NCBI GenBank assembly: GCA_001442925.1
Contig: LDXX01000001.1
Coordinates: 214,521-278,520 of the forward strand
Source: Candidatus Kryptonium thompsonii
GTDB lineage: Bacteria > Bacteroidota > Ignavibacteria > Kryptoniales > Kryptoniaceae
DNA length: 64,000 nt
Direction: 5' to 3'
The notes below the pieces were generated by a model. That model was not told the origin of the DNA and searched no databases. It saw only the letters and a list, made by a program, of their open reading frames with translations. This document shows positions 45,974-55,366 of this stretch, piece after piece. The stretch's first letter is position 1. Every line of letters begins with the position of its first letter. The position numbers and the translations under genes were made by a program.

Positions 45974-47031
45974 AATTTAATTTTAAAATGATCCCAACCG
46001 CCAGATTCAATATCTATTTCGCTTTTATCTTCTTTTATCAACTTAATTCCCTGCTCACGGTCGAGTATCCTGCCGATAACTTTAACATCATTATAAAGTT
46101 CGTTTAGTTTTTTAAGTTCGCTCTCAGAGACCGTAAATAAAAGTTCATAATCTTCGCCACCGTGTAGGACATACATTAAATAATCTTCATTAAACTCTTC
46201 CTTTGCAATTTTTTTAACAAGATCATCGACTGGCAAACTTGTCTCGTAAATTTCCGCTCCAACACCACTTTGTCTGCAAATATGTTTCAAATCCGACGAA
46301 AGCCCATCGCTTATATCAATCATTGAATTAACTTTAACCTTCAAATCTTTAAGTTTTCCAGCGATGTCAAGTCTTGGAATTGGTCTCAAATGTTTTTCAA
46401 TCGCTTTTAAAAACGGCTCAAAATTTGGTTTAAAATTTTGCTTATCTTCAGCTTCCATAAATTTTTTCTTCTCACGCAAAAGTATCTTTAATCCTGCATA
46501 CGATAAACCAAGCGTTCCTGTTACACAAATATAATCCCCGATCTTTGCTCCACTGCGATATGGAATTTCATCTTTATTTGCCTCACCGATCATCGTGACG
46601 GAGATAGCCATATTTCCAAATGTGGTTGTTGTATCCCCACCGATAAGCGAAAAATTAAACTCATTACATGCCGATTTTATTCCGATGTATAGATTTTCCA
46701 TCATTTCCACTGAAATTTTTCGCGGAATTGCAACTGTTATCAAGGCGTATCTCGGCGTTGCAAGCATCGCCGCAAGGTCGCTTAAATTCACAACCATCGC
46801 CTTCCACCCCAAATTTCGCATTGAAACAAATGTTAAATCAAAGTGAACCCCCTCGATTAACGCATCCGTTGTGACAACTTGCACTTTCCCCTCAGCAGGA
46901 ACGTAAACAGCAGCGTCATCTCCAATCCCTTTAACAATGAACGAATCACGATACGGTTGAACTATTTCGTTCAATCGCCCAATTAACCCAAATTCCCCAA
47001 TTTGTGAAATCTCCGTAAAGCTTTCGCTCAT
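45970..47031 (-). CDS. thiL: Thiamine-monophosphate kinase
   Basis: Phosphorylates TMP to the cofactor thiamine diphosphate. The 353 residues show IGDDAAVY near 41, TTDALIEGVHFDLTF near 59, LIGGDTTTT near 134, TGTLGLSYAGL, SMIDISDGLSSDLKHIC near 234 and LHGGEDYELLFTV near 285, all ThiL hallmarks of the AIR-synthase fold. I chose the ATG at 47031 (GGGGA about 9 bases upstream) over a TTG at 47046. It follows yjbQ by 4 bases. No thiC, thiE, thiG or TPP riboswitch is seen in the window. Confidence 0.96.
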   Translation of the reverse strand: MSESFTEISQIGEFGLIGRLNEIVQPYRDSFIVKGIGDDAAVYVPAEGKVQVVTTDALIEGVHFDLTFVSMRNLGWKAMVVNLSDLAAMLATPRYALITVAIPRKISVEMMENLYIGIKSACNEFNFSLIGGDTTTTFGNMAISVTMIGEANKDEIPYRSGAKIGDYICVTGTLGLSYAGLKILLREKKKFMEAEDKQNFKPNFEPFLKAIEKHLRPIPRLDIAGKLKDLKVKVNSMIDISDGLSSDLKHICRQSGVGAEIYETSLPVDDLVKKIAKEEFNEDYLMYVLHGGEDYELLFTVSESELKKLNELYNDVKVIGRILDREQGIKLIKEDKSEIDIESGGWDHFKIKF

Positions 47032-47035
47032 GAAA

Positions 47036-47455
47036 TTATTCCCCAATTATTTGAACAACTATATTTCTCGTCCTCGGACGATTGTCAAAATCAACAAGTA
47101 CAATTTGTTGCCATGTCCCGACGAGTAATCTTCCATTAGAAAACGGAACTGTTAAAGATGCACCAAGAATTGACGCCCTCACATGAGCATAACCGTTGTC
47201 ATCACCCCATCGTGAATCATGATGATATCTTTTATCCATAGGTGCAATTCTATCAAATGCTTCGGGCAAATCCTTCAATAATCCAGGTTCATATTCAATC
47301 GTCGTAACTCCAGCAGTTGAACCAGAGACGAAGATAGTCACATTACCTTCTTTAACCTGATGCTTTTTCAAAATAGATTGAACTTGCTCAGTGATATCAA
47401 TTATATCGTTAAATCCCTTCGTTGAAACTGTTAATTTATCCGTAATGACTTTCAT
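47036..47455 (-). CDS. YjbQ/UPF0047 family protein (secondary thiamine-phosphate synthase type)
   Basis: A 139-residue protein with the family motifs ISVSTKGFNDIIDIT-like opening, FVSGSTAGVTTIEYEPGL near 43-60, HHDSRWGDDNGYAHVRASILG near 78-98 and GTWQQIVLVDFDNRPR near 112-127. E. coli YjbQ shows weak thiamine-phosphate synthase activity, and tight linkage with thiL here supports a thiamine role. It overlaps the upstream DUF4905-like gene by 20 bases. Confidence 0.9.
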   Translation of the reverse strand: MKVITDKLTVSTKGFNDIIDITEQVQSILKKHQVKEGNVTIFVSGSTAGVTTIEYEPGLLKDLPEAFDRIAPMDKRYHHDSRWGDDNGYAHVRASILGASLTVPFSNGRLLVGTWQQIVLVDFDNRPRTRNIVVQIIGE

Positions 47456-48323
47456 AAACCTGTGGCAATTTAATTGTTACTAACTCCGTTTGATTTTTAA
47501 CATAAAAAAGGAGATCGCCTTTGCAGAAGAAAACATCTGGGAGAAAGTAAGATAAGTCTCGGTAAAGAATGTCTTCGTAGATCAAACTCTTTTGTTCAAT
47601 GTTTATTATCTTTAAAATGTTCGAAAACTTTTCAATCTCAAGCGGAAGTTTTGACTTGTTAAGGATGTGATAATTTACAATTGCAAAGTTTCCCTTTGTT
47701 AAAACTTCAGGGGGAAATCTTGGATCGGCATCTTCAATGAATGGTTTTATATCCTCAACGATTTTATCGTAACCAGGATGATACTCATCAAAAGGTAGCG
47801 ATGTTTCAATAAAGTTCATGCTTTCAGATTTAAACTCTTTCAATTCGTTTATAAAATCCACATTTTCACCATGTTCTCGAATCACCACACCAGTTTTTGA
47901 ATCAAGCTCGAAGAAAATTCTCTTTTCAATAAAATTTTTAGCAGTGTAAACCTTTCCATCCAGGGCAAAAAGAAAAGTATGTTCTTCATTTTCCCAAAGG
48001 ATCTTACCACTATTTGAATCAACAGCGTAAATTTTCCCCTGCACTGGGAAATCGGGACGTCTAAATTCACAAAGAAAAAACAAATCTTCATCTGAATCAG
48101 ATATTTGAACCCACCATGGTTCATCGATGTTTAAATCTTCCCAGACTTTCTTACCATTCTCGGTCGATAGACAAACAAATTTGACATTTTTCCCTTCCAA
48201 ATTTCTTAACTCACATAAGACTTTATCATATCTTGTTGGGAAAATTTTCCATATTTTGAAACCATCCGGCGATTTAAAAACCCAGAAAGGTTTCAACTTT
48301 TCTCCTGAAGAAAACAGTTTCAT
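47436..48323 (-). CDS. DUF4905-like protein, function unknown
   Basis: A 295-residue cytosolic protein with no signal peptide. Repeats such as FVCLSTENGKKVWEDL, IYAVDSNSGKILWENEEHTF and FELDSKTGVVIREHGENV resemble PQQ-propeller blades. The length and the pattern fit the Bacteroidetes family DUF4905, which I name tentatively. It overlaps the CDF gene upstream by 4 bases and yjbQ downstream by 20 bases, so it is certainly expressed with them. No catalytic motif is evident. Confidence 0.65.
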   Translation of the reverse strand: MKLFSSGEKLKPFWVFKSPDGFKIWKIFPTRYDKVLCELRNLEGKNVKFVCLSTENGKKVWEDLNIDEPWWVQISDSDEDLFFLCEFRRPDFPVQGKIYAVDSNSGKILWENEEHTFLFALDGKVYTAKNFIEKRIFFELDSKTGVVIREHGENVDFINELKEFKSESMNFIETSLPFDEYHPGYDKIVEDIKPFIEDADPRFPPEVLTKGNFAIVNYHILNKSKLPLEIEKFSNILKIINIEQKSLIYEDILYRDLSYFLPDVFFCKGDLLFYVKNQTELVTIKLPQVYESHYG

Positions 48324-49720
48324 CTTTTTTCGTCCCTAAGTTTCATTTCCGGCTCTACATGAACGACCACTTTTGATACCTCTTTTATGTCAAGATAAAC
48401 TTTATTCTCAATCGTAGTTGCAATTTCGTGTGCATCTGAAAGAGAAAGTGAATTATCAAGGAAGCAGTTTATTGTTACCTTATATTTCCCGTCTATTTCC
48501 ATCACAGTTATATCTTTACACTCAACGACACCTTTTTGCGAGTTTGCGATCTCGTGTATTCTTCGAACTATCTCATCGCATTCGTCATTTACAATTCTTA
48601 TCTCCTTTATCATGTCATTTTCTTCATCGATATGGATTGAGATTTTTTCAACATTTGGGATTTTTTCTTTTATCTTCGCCTCAATTTCGTCTGCAATTTT
48701 ATGCGCCTCCTCAAGCGTTTGCGCTGATTTGCACTCAAGATGAAGGTCGACCAAATATTTATCGCTTATTCTCTGAACTTCAATATTATGCGCTGACGCT
48801 TTTGACTCAATTAGGAGCATCTTAATTTTATCCAAAACCGTCTCATCGCTTGTTTCAACGGGTTCAGAATGAATCACTATATCAACATTTGGGATTATTT
48901 CTTTTATCCTCTCCTCAATCAAATTCATAATTTGGTGTGCGTGTTCAAATGGTATCGTTCTTTTTATATCGACGACCATATCAACGAACGCTTTTGAGCC
49001 CGACTGTCTTACTCTTATATTTCTACAATTGACAACCCCTTCAATTTCCATAACTTTATTTTTTATCTCCTCGACAAGCCTAACATCAGGAATTTTATCC
49101 GTCAACATATCAATTGTTTTCTTCCCAAGCCTTAAACTTATCCATATGACAATGCCAGATACCACAAGAGCTGCAAATGCGTCCGCTTTATGAAATCCAA
49201 ACCAAGCGCCAATCAAACCAACTATCACAACTGCGGAGCTTAAAATATCTGTGCTGAAGTGTAAAGCATCAGCCTCAAGTGCTTGACTGTTATACTTTCT
49301 CGCTGCTTTGAATAAAATTCTTGAGCGAGAGTAATCAACAACAATTGCCGTAATTACAACAGCAAAGCTCCAAAAGTTAACATCTATATGAACCTCGTGG
49401 AAGAAAATTCGTTGAAGGGCTTCGTATATGATCCATCCACATGTGATGAACAAGAGGAGAGTTTCAAAGAGAGCGGATAAATTTTCAAATTTTCCGTGCC
49501 CATATGTATGTTCTCTATCCGCAGGTTTATCAGCAATTTTAACAGCAAAATATGTCATCCCAGCAGCCACAAGGTCGAGCCCACTATGTGCAGCTTCAGA
49601 TAAAATCCCCAAACTACCAGTCATCAGCCCTACAACGAGTTTAATTCCAGTTAAAAAAATAGCTGCTATAACTGAACTTAATGCTGCTTTTCGCTTCTCA
49701 ACGACCGCCTGAGATTCCAT
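48320..49720 (-). CDS. Cation diffusion facilitator (CDF) metal transporter with three C-terminal dimerisation modules
   Basis: Metal/proton antiporter for Zn, Fe or Mn type ions, 466 residues. The membrane half has about six helices with the metal site residues in SEAAHSGLDLVAA (near 40-52) and ADALHFSTDILSSAVV (near 150-165), and HTYGHGKFENLSALFE. The C-terminal 255 residues contain three tandem ferredoxin-like cation-efflux cytoplasmic modules (about 210-285, 287-365, 370-455) with repeated AH-x-IA/MN-x-IE and IPNV motifs; most CDF proteins have one. First gene of the long operon, with a promoter upstream. Confidence 0.92.
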   Translation of the reverse strand: MESQAVVEKRKAALSSVIAAIFLTGIKLVVGLMTGSLGILSEAAHSGLDLVAAGMTYFAVKIADKPADREHTYGHGKFENLSALFETLLLFITCGWIIYEALQRIFFHEVHIDVNFWSFAVVITAIVVDYSRSRILFKAARKYNSQALEADALHFSTDILSSAVVIVGLIGAWFGFHKADAFAALVVSGIVIWISLRLGKKTIDMLTDKIPDVRLVEEIKNKVMEIEGVVNCRNIRVRQSGSKAFVDMVVDIKRTIPFEHAHQIMNLIEERIKEIIPNVDIVIHSEPVETSDETVLDKIKMLLIESKASAHNIEVQRISDKYLVDLHLECKSAQTLEEAHKIADEIEAKIKEKIPNVEKISIHIDEENDMIKEIRIVNDECDEIVRRIHEIANSQKGVVECKDITVMEIDGKYKVTINCFLDNSLSLSDAHEIATTIENKVYLDIKEVSKVVVHVEPEMKLRDEKR

Positions 49721-49756
49721 TTTAGACTCATTTTAAACTTTGAAAACTTGCACTTA

Positions 49757-49785
49757 AATTTATTCAGGAAAAAGTGCAATTGCAA
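49757..49785 (-). promoter_or_regulatory. Candidate promoter of the CDF-to-phosphatase operon
   Basis: Minus strand: TTGCAA (49780-49785), 17 bases, TAAATT (49757-49762), about 36 bases before the CDF start codon. The 83-bp region is shared with the divergent truA gene, for which I found no convincing boxes. Confidence 0.45.
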
Positions 49786-49803
49786 AATTAAATTATTTAC
49801 TCA

Positions 49804-50541
49804 ATGAGAAACATTAAGCTTTTGATCGAATATGACGGCACGAACTTCGTTGGCTGGCAGATTCAACCAAACGGAAGAAGCGTTCAAGGCGAAATTAAAA
49901 AAGCGATAAAAGAAATAATAAATGAAGATGTAAACTTGATCGGTGCAAGCAGAACCGATGCAGGGGTTCACGCCAGAGGCCAAGTTGCAAACTTCAAATG
50001 CGAAAATAAAATTCCAACCGAAAGTTTAAAAAAAGCCCTAAATTCAATTCTTCCTGACGATATTGTAATCCACGCAATTGAAGAAGTTGATCCCAATTTC
50101 CACGCAAGGTACAGCGCCGTTGAAAAAACATACAGATATTTCATAACTAAAAATAAAATTGCCATCGGTAGAAATTACTTTTGGTTCGTCAAATACGAGC
50201 TCGATTTTGAAAATCTTAAAAAATGCGCCGAGCTCATAATTGGTAAACACGATTTTGAAATCTTCTCAAAGAAAGGAACAAACGTGAAAGATTATATTTG
50301 TGAAGTCCGAAGCGCCGAATGGAAAATCGAAGATGATAAATTGATATTTGAGATCACTGCCAACAGATTTCTTTACGGAATGGTCAGGGGACTTGTAGGA
50401 GCAATGGTTGATGTTGCAAGGGGCAGGTTTGATATCGATGTCTTTAAAAAAATCTTGCTTGAAAAATGCAATGATTTTGAAATCATGCACGCTCCAGCAT
50501 CTGGGCTTGTGCTTGAGAGTGTTAAATATCCGAATTTCTAA
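49804..50541 (+). CDS. truA: tRNA pseudouridine synthase A
   Basis: Makes pseudouridine at positions 38-40 of the tRNA anticodon arm. The 245 residues start RNIKLLIEYDGTNFVGWQIQPN, and carry the catalytic Asp motif GASRTDAGVHARGQVANF (about 48-65), with HARYSAVEKTYRYFI near 102 and NRFLYGMVRGLVGAMVDVARG near 190. Full length. It opens the plus-strand run to the end of the window. Confidence 0.97.
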   Translation: MRNIKLLIEYDGTNFVGWQIQPNGRSVQGEIKKAIKEIINEDVNLIGASRTDAGVHARGQVANFKCENKIPTESLKKALNSILPDDIVIHAIEEVDPNFHARYSAVEKTYRYFITKNKIAIGRNYFWFVKYELDFENLKKCAELIIGKHDFEIFSKKGTNVKDYICEVRSAEWKIEDDKLIFEITANRFLYGMVRGLVGAMVDVARGRFDIDVFKKILLEKCNDFEIMHAPASGLVLESVKYPNF

Positions 50542-50586
50542 ATTTTGAAGTTCAAATTTTAAAAACTTATATTAAAAATAAAAAAC

Positions 50587-50886
50587 ATGCACGAACAACC
50601 AATCACTCAACAAATTAACATTGAACTCGGCGAAAAAGAAGCCGAAGGAATTTATTCTAACCTCGCTATTATAACTCATTCACCAGCTGAATTTGTAATT
50701 GACTTCACCAGAATCCTGCCAGGTGTTCCCAAAGCCAAAGTATTTGCCAGAATCATAATGACTCCCCAACATGCTAAACTTTTACTTAAAGCACTTGAGG
50801 AAAACATAAAAAAGTACGAAGCGACATTTGGAGAGATAAAAATTCTTGGTGAAACTGAACAAAAATCACTTGGATTTAAACCTTAA
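50587..50886 (+). CDS. DUF3467 family protein
   Basis: A 99-residue protein with the whole-family pattern INIELGEKEAEGIYSNLAIITHSPAEFVIDF, followed by PGVPKAKVFARIIMTPQHAKLLLKALEENIKKYE. It is a small conserved bacterial protein of unknown function, common in Bacteroidota. It sits between truA and the GH57 gene with 45- and 20-bp gaps. Nothing in the context assigns a role. Confidence 0.92.
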   Translation: MHEQPITQQINIELGEKEAEGIYSNLAIITHSPAEFVIDFTRILPGVPKAKVFARIIMTPQHAKLLLKALEENIKKYEATFGEIKILGETEQKSLGFKP

Positions 50887-50906
50887 AAACAAATTTTGAA
50901 AGCTCA

Positions 50907-52634
50907 ATGTATGGTTATTTCGTTCTTGTCCTTCACACTCACCTACCTTATGTCATAGGCCATGGGCGTTGGCCACATGGCATGGATTGGCTAAATGAAG
51001 CTGCAAGCGAATGCTACATACCTTTGCTTAACATCTTCAATGAATTGAAAAATGATGGGATAAATTTTAAAGTCACGATCAACATTTCACCAGTGCTTGC
51101 GGAACAACTCACAAGTAAAAATTTCGTTGACGAACTTTTACAATACCTTGATATGAAAATAAAGTATGCTGAGCAAGATGAAATTGAATTCATAAAAACT
51201 GGAAGAAAAAATCTTGCAAGCGTTGCAAAATTTTGGAGGGAGTATTATCAAAACATCAAGGAAAGCTTCACAGATAGGTATAACCAAGACTTGATCTCAG
51301 CATTTAGAGCACTTCAAGATTCAGGCCATCTTGAAATAATAACATGTGCAGCAACCCATGGTTATCTACCACTTCTTGCACTTGACACAAGCGTTCAAGC
51401 ACAAGTAAAACTTGGCGTCAAAGTTTACGAGAAACACTTTGGAAGAAAACCAAGAGGAATATGGCTTCCAGAATGCGCATATAGACCTGGCTACAGGTGG
51501 AAAATGCCTGTTAAACCAGAAAATAACTTCCCGATCCTTGAGTACGAGAGAAAAGGAGTTGAAGAATTTTTGTCTGAAAACGGGATTGAATTCTTCATCA
51601 TTGACACTGCTACACTCAGAGGTGGAAAAACGATCGGGGTTTATTTGGAAAGATTTGAAGGCTTGAGAAAGCTTTGGGAACAATTTGAATCCCAAGTTAA
51701 ATATAGACCAGAGGAGGAAAAATCACCTTATGAAATTTATCTTGTTAGCTCAGGAAAACCAGAGAAAAAGCCAGTGGCTGTTTTAACACGAGACCCGAAA
51801 ACTGGATTACAAGTTTGGAGTGGTGAGTGGGGATATCCCGGAGATGGATGGTATCTCGATTTCCACAAGAAAAAATTCCCAAGTGGTTTAAGATATTGGC
51901 GTGTGACAAGTTCAAAAGCTGACCTTGCAGATAAACTTGAATATGAACTTGACAAAGTTGAAGCACGGCTCGAAGAAAATTCATCTCATTTTGTTGATTT
52001 AATAACTACAACCTTAAAAGAACACTTTGAGAAAACCAACAAAATTGGAGTTTTGACGGCTCCGTATGATACCGAGCTTTTCGGGCATTGGTGGTTCGAG
52101 GGGCCCAGATTTTTAAAGAAAGTTTTTGAAAAACTAAACAATTCTGAATTTGTAAAACCTGCAACCGCATCAGAAGCAATTGAAAAGCTTAATCCTTCAA
52201 CCGTTGTTTCCCTTCCGGAGGGCTCATGGGGTGAGGGCGGATATCATTACATCTGGCTCAACAAAGACACAGAATGGACTTGGAGACATATTTACTCAAA
52301 TGAATTTAAAATGAAGGAGCTTGCGCAAAAATTTTATAACTCAAAAGACGAAAGATTGATTTTTATGCTTAAACAGCTAGCTCGTGAACTTTTACTTCTC
52401 CAAGCGTCCGATTGGCAGTTTTTAATATCAACTATCTCAGCCCGTGACTATGCCGAATTAAGGGTTGCTTTTCACAACGAGAACTTCAACAGAATAGCTG
52501 AAATAATTGAGAAATATGCGAACACTGGTGATTTGAGCCTTGAGGATTGGAATTTTGTAGTTGAATGTGCTGAAAGGGATAATCTTTTTGATGACATTGA
52601 TTTAAAATGGTGGGCAGAGGTGGAATTTCCGTAA
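50907..52634 (+). CDS. GH57 1,4-alpha-glucan branching enzyme
   Basis: Glycogen branching enzyme of the thermophile-type GH57 family (Thermus TTHA1902-like), 575 residues. Opening YFVLVLHTHLPYVIGHGRWPHG is the conserved first region with the HTH. The nucleophile Glu is in GIWLPECAYRPGY (about 187-199) and the acid/base Asp in TAPYDTELFGHWWFEG (about 388-403). The C-terminal helical domain ends ASDWQFLISTISARDYAELR through LEDWNFVVECAERDNLFDDID. No glgA or glgC is nearby. Confidence 0.93.
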   Translation: MYGYFVLVLHTHLPYVIGHGRWPHGMDWLNEAASECYIPLLNIFNELKNDGINFKVTINISPVLAEQLTSKNFVDELLQYLDMKIKYAEQDEIEFIKTGRKNLASVAKFWREYYQNIKESFTDRYNQDLISAFRALQDSGHLEIITCAATHGYLPLLALDTSVQAQVKLGVKVYEKHFGRKPRGIWLPECAYRPGYRWKMPVKPENNFPILEYERKGVEEFLSENGIEFFIIDTATLRGGKTIGVYLERFEGLRKLWEQFESQVKYRPEEEKSPYEIYLVSSGKPEKKPVAVLTRDPKTGLQVWSGEWGYPGDGWYLDFHKKKFPSGLRYWRVTSSKADLADKLEYELDKVEARLEENSSHFVDLITTTLKEHFEKTNKIGVLTAPYDTELFGHWWFEGPRFLKKVFEKLNNSEFVKPATASEAIEKLNPSTVVSLPEGSWGEGGYHYIWLNKDTEWTWRHIYSNEFKMKELAQKFYNSKDERLIFMLKQLARELLLLQASDWQFLISTISARDYAELRVAFHNENFNRIAEIIEKYANTGDLSLEDWNFVVECAERDNLFDDIDLKWWAEVEFP

Positions 52635-52659
52635 TTTGAGTTTTTTTATTAATTTAATT

Positions 52660-52676
52660 TTGGCACGAAAATTGAT
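52660..52676 (+). promoter_or_regulatory. Near-consensus sigma-54 (-24/-12) element
   Basis: The sequence TTGGCACGAAAATTGAT matches YTGGCACGrNNNTTGCW except at the C of the -12 GC. GG and GA are 12 bases apart as required. The predicted start (about 52687) is only 3 bases from the ATG at 52690, so it might serve rpoN further downstream or be fortuitous. It lies some 600 bp before rpoN. Confidence 0.35.
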
Positions 52677-52689
52677 AAAACTTTATGCC

Positions 52690-53286
52690 ATGCGCTTGAA
52701 ATCGATATTTATAGATGGGATTTATGTTGACCCGGAAATTGCAACATCATATTTTGCCTGCGACCTTGATAAGTGTAAAGGCGCATGTTGTTTTATGTAT
52801 GGTGACTTTGGGGCTCCACTGCTTGAGGAGGAGATCGAAATTATTCAAGATGCCCTTCCCATCGTAAAAAAATATCTTCCCGAAAGAAATATCGCTTACA
52901 TAGAAAAAAATGGGTTTTATGAGAAAAGCGATATAGGTTACGCAACAACCTGCATAGATAAAAAGGAATGTGTTTTCGTCTATTGGGAAAATGGAACGGC
53001 GAAATGCTCCTTTGAAAAAGCCTTTTTAAAAGGTGAAATCTCCTTCAGAAAACCAGCTTCTTGTCATCTTTTCCCATTGAGGAATTATGGATTAAACGGG
53101 GCATCCATTGGTGGTGAAATTTTAAAATATGTTAAGATAAATGAATGCGAGCCAGCGGTGAAGAAGGGAAAGAAAGAAAATATAAAGCTTTACGAATTTT
53201 TAAAACCGGCGTTGATAAGATATTTTGGCCAGGAATGGTATAATAAAATGCTTAAAGAATTCAAATCATTGAATAACCGGAGGTGA
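52690..53286 (+). CDS. DUF3109 family cysteine-rich protein
   Basis: A 198-residue protein beginning MRLKSIFIDGIYVDPEI. The cysteine pattern CDLDKCKGACC (about 24-34), a central CIDKKECVF, later Cys in GTAKCSFEKAF and SCHLFPLR (about 140) is the DUF3109 signature, and resembles Fe-S or zinc binding in the YkgJ-like proteins. The ATG at 52690 was chosen over a TTG at 52636 because the added residues (hydrophobic, FFINLILARK) do not belong to the family. rpoN follows 6 bases after the stop. Confidence 0.9.
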   Translation: MRLKSIFIDGIYVDPEIATSYFACDLDKCKGACCFMYGDFGAPLLEEEIEIIQDALPIVKKYLPERNIAYIEKNGFYEKSDIGYATTCIDKKECVFVYWENGTAKCSFEKAFLKGEISFRKPASCHLFPLRNYGLNGASIGGEILKYVKINECEPAVKKGKKENIKLYEFLKPALIRYFGQEWYNKMLKEFKSLNNRR

Positions 53287-53292
53287 AGCAAA

Positions 53293-54783
53293 GTGCTAAA
53301 ATATGGACAACATCAAACCCTTGAACAAAAATTAACACCCCAACAAATACAGTACCTAAAACTTCTTCAAGTTCCCGTAGTTCAACTTGAGCAAAAAATT
53401 AAGGAAGAACTTGAGCAAAATCCATTCCTTGAGGAGGGGCTTGAAACTTCAATTGATGAAATGCTTGAACTTGAGCTTGGGGAAAATGAAGACCTATCCC
53501 AAACCGTTAGACAAGAACTCAACGAAGAATATGAAGAGATAACTCAGGACAAGCTTCCAAAACCCGAGGAAGAATATACGCTCGACGATTTTCTCAAAAC
53601 CCATGAAGATGATGATACTTTCATACCGAAACAAAAAGACGTAATTGGCGAAGATATTGAAGATGAACTCCCATGGCAGCCACCCGCCATCGAACCGCTT
53701 CATGAAAGGCTTTTGCAACAATTTGTGACGGTCGCGGAAAACGATAAAGAAATAAGAATAGCCGAGGAAATACTTGGAAATATAGATGATGATGGCTACC
53801 TTACAAGAAAAGTTGAAGAGATAGTCGAGGACTTACAGCTTGGGGAAAAGATGGATGTTACTGCCGAAGAGGTTGAAAATGTTTTGAAAAAAATCCAACG
53901 ACTTGATCCACCTGGAATTGGAGCGAGAGATTTGAAAGAATGTCTGCTCGTTCAACTGGAAGTTGGAGATTTTCCAGAGGATAAGAAAAAACTCGCCATG
54001 CGAATTTTAAATGAGGCATACGACGATTTTATGAACAAGAGATACAATGAATTGATGAAAAAATTCGGTCTAAGTGAACAGAGGTTGAAAGATGTCATCC
54101 AAATAATCCAAAGATTGAACCCTAAACCAGGGGAAGGAAAAAACATAATTCAAGAGTACATCATACCAGATTTTATAGTTGAACGAATTGGGGATGAATT
54201 TGTGATTACCTTAAACGAGAAAAATGTTCCAATGATTCGACTAAATAGAGCTTATTACAACCTTTTAAAAAAGCAGAGAAAACTTAACCCAGAGTTAAAA
54301 GAGGAAATAAAGAAACAATTTTCAAGAGCCAAATGGTTTATTGCTTCAATTTATCAACGCAGGGAAACACTTTTACGAATTATGCGGGCTATCGTTGAAT
54401 TACAAAAGGAGTTTTTTGAAACTGGAGAAGGTCTGAAGCCGATGATCTACAAGGATGTTGCTGAAAAAACTGGGGTTGACATATCAACCATTAGCAGAGC
54501 AGTAAACCAAAAATATGTTCAAACTGATTTTGGTATTTACAAATTAAGGGAACTCTTCAGCGAGAAAATCAACACAGTGGACGGAAGCGAGATTTCAAGC
54601 AAGGAGGTAAAAGAAAGGTTAAAAGAAATAATAGCTCAAGAAGATCCTCGCAAACCGCTGAGCGATGACCAGATCGCTGAAATTTTACGCAAGCAAGGTT
54701 TTAACATTGCAAGGCGAACTGTAGCCAAATATAGAGATCAACTTGGAATTCCAACAGCAAGATTAAGAAAAAGAATTGAATAA
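53293..54783 (+). CDS. rpoN: RNA polymerase sigma-54 factor
   Basis: Alternative sigma factor needing an enhancer-binding ATPase. The 496-residue protein has region [30 protein letters not shown] (7-35), an acidic region II (about 55-130), core-binding region near 140-330 and the C-terminal DNA-binding part with the [17 protein letters not shown] and RpoN box ARRTVAKYR near 478-486. The start is GTG at 53293 with GGAGGTG about 8 bases upstream. No bEBP regulator lies in this window. Confidence 0.97.
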   Translation: MLKYGQHQTLEQKLTPQQIQYLKLLQVPVVQLEQKIKEELEQNPFLEEGLETSIDEMLELELGENEDLSQTVRQELNEEYEEITQDKLPKPEEEYTLDDFLKTHEDDDTFIPKQKDVIGEDIEDELPWQPPAIEPLHERLLQQFVTVAENDKEIRIAEEILGNIDDDGYLTRKVEEIVEDLQLGEKMDVTAEEVENVLKKIQRLDPPGIGARDLKECLLVQLEVGDFPEDKKKLAMRILNEAYDDFMNKRYNELMKKFGLSEQRLKDVIQIIQRLNPKPGEGKNIIQEYIIPDFIVERIGDEFVITLNEKNVPMIRLNRAYYNLLKKQRKLNPELKEEIKKQFSRAKWFIASIYQRRETLLRIMRAIVELQKEFFETGEGLKPMIYKDVAEKTGVDISTISRAVNQKYVQTDFGIYKLRELFSEKINTVDGSEISSKEVKERLKEIIAQEDPRKPLSDDQIAEILRKQGFNIARRTVAKYRDQLGIPTARLRKRIE

Positions 54784-54808
54784 AAATAAACAGATTAGAG
54801 GTCCAAAG

Positions 54809-55345
54809 GTGGAAAAAATCATAAAGTCAACAACGATATTAGGGCTCATTCATAATGGGCAAGCGGTGATGGGTGGAGATGGGCAAGTGACTTTATCAGA
54901 CACAATAATGAAACACGGAGCTAAAAAAGTCAGAAAAATTTACAACAACAAAATTCTCGTCGGCTTTGCTGGAGCTTCTGCTGATGCACTTGCTCTTATG
55001 GAAAGGTTTGAAGCAAAGCTTGAGCAGTATAAAGGTAATCTTCTTCGTGCAGCAACTGAACTTGCAAAGGATTGGAGAATGGATAAATACCTACGCCGAC
55101 TTGAAGCATTGTTAGCGGTCATGGACAAAGAAAATGCTTTAATAATTTCAGGCACGGGTGATGTAATTGAACCTGACGATAAAATTGTTGCTATTGGTTC
55201 AGGGGGCAGTTATGCCCTTGCTGCTGCAAGAGTTTTAGTGAAACACTCAAATTTATCGGCTCGTGAAATAGTTGAAGAAGCGTTAAGAGTTGCCGCTGAT
55301 ATCTGCGTTTATACGAATCATAATATAGTCATAGAAGAGCTTTAA
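54809..55345 (+). CDS. hslV: ATP-dependent protease subunit HslV (ClpQ)
   Basis: Proteolytic core of HslUV. After a short propeptide (MEKIIKS) the mature protein begins with Thr nucleophile [11 protein letters not shown], then [31 protein letters not shown] and [16 protein letters not shown]. The GTG at 54809 has AGAGGT upstream and yields the expected short propeptide; a TTG at 54776 overlaps the rpoN stop by 8 bases and adds 11 unrelated residues. hslU follows 21 bp later. Confidence 0.96.
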   Translation: MEKIIKSTTILGLIHNGQAVMGGDGQVTLSDTIMKHGAKKVRKIYNNKILVGFAGASADALALMERFEAKLEQYKGNLLRAATELAKDWRMDKYLRRLEALLAVMDKENALIISGTGDVIEPDDKIVAIGSGGSYALAAARVLVKHSNLSAREIVEEALRVAADICVYTNHNIVIEEL

Positions 55346-55366
55346 AAATTAAATTCATAACTTGAA

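Noticed and set aside
47032..48330. TPP riboswitch linked to thiL/yjbQ
   Set aside because: No untranslated leader exists; the genes overlap, and no THI-box-like sequence was seen.
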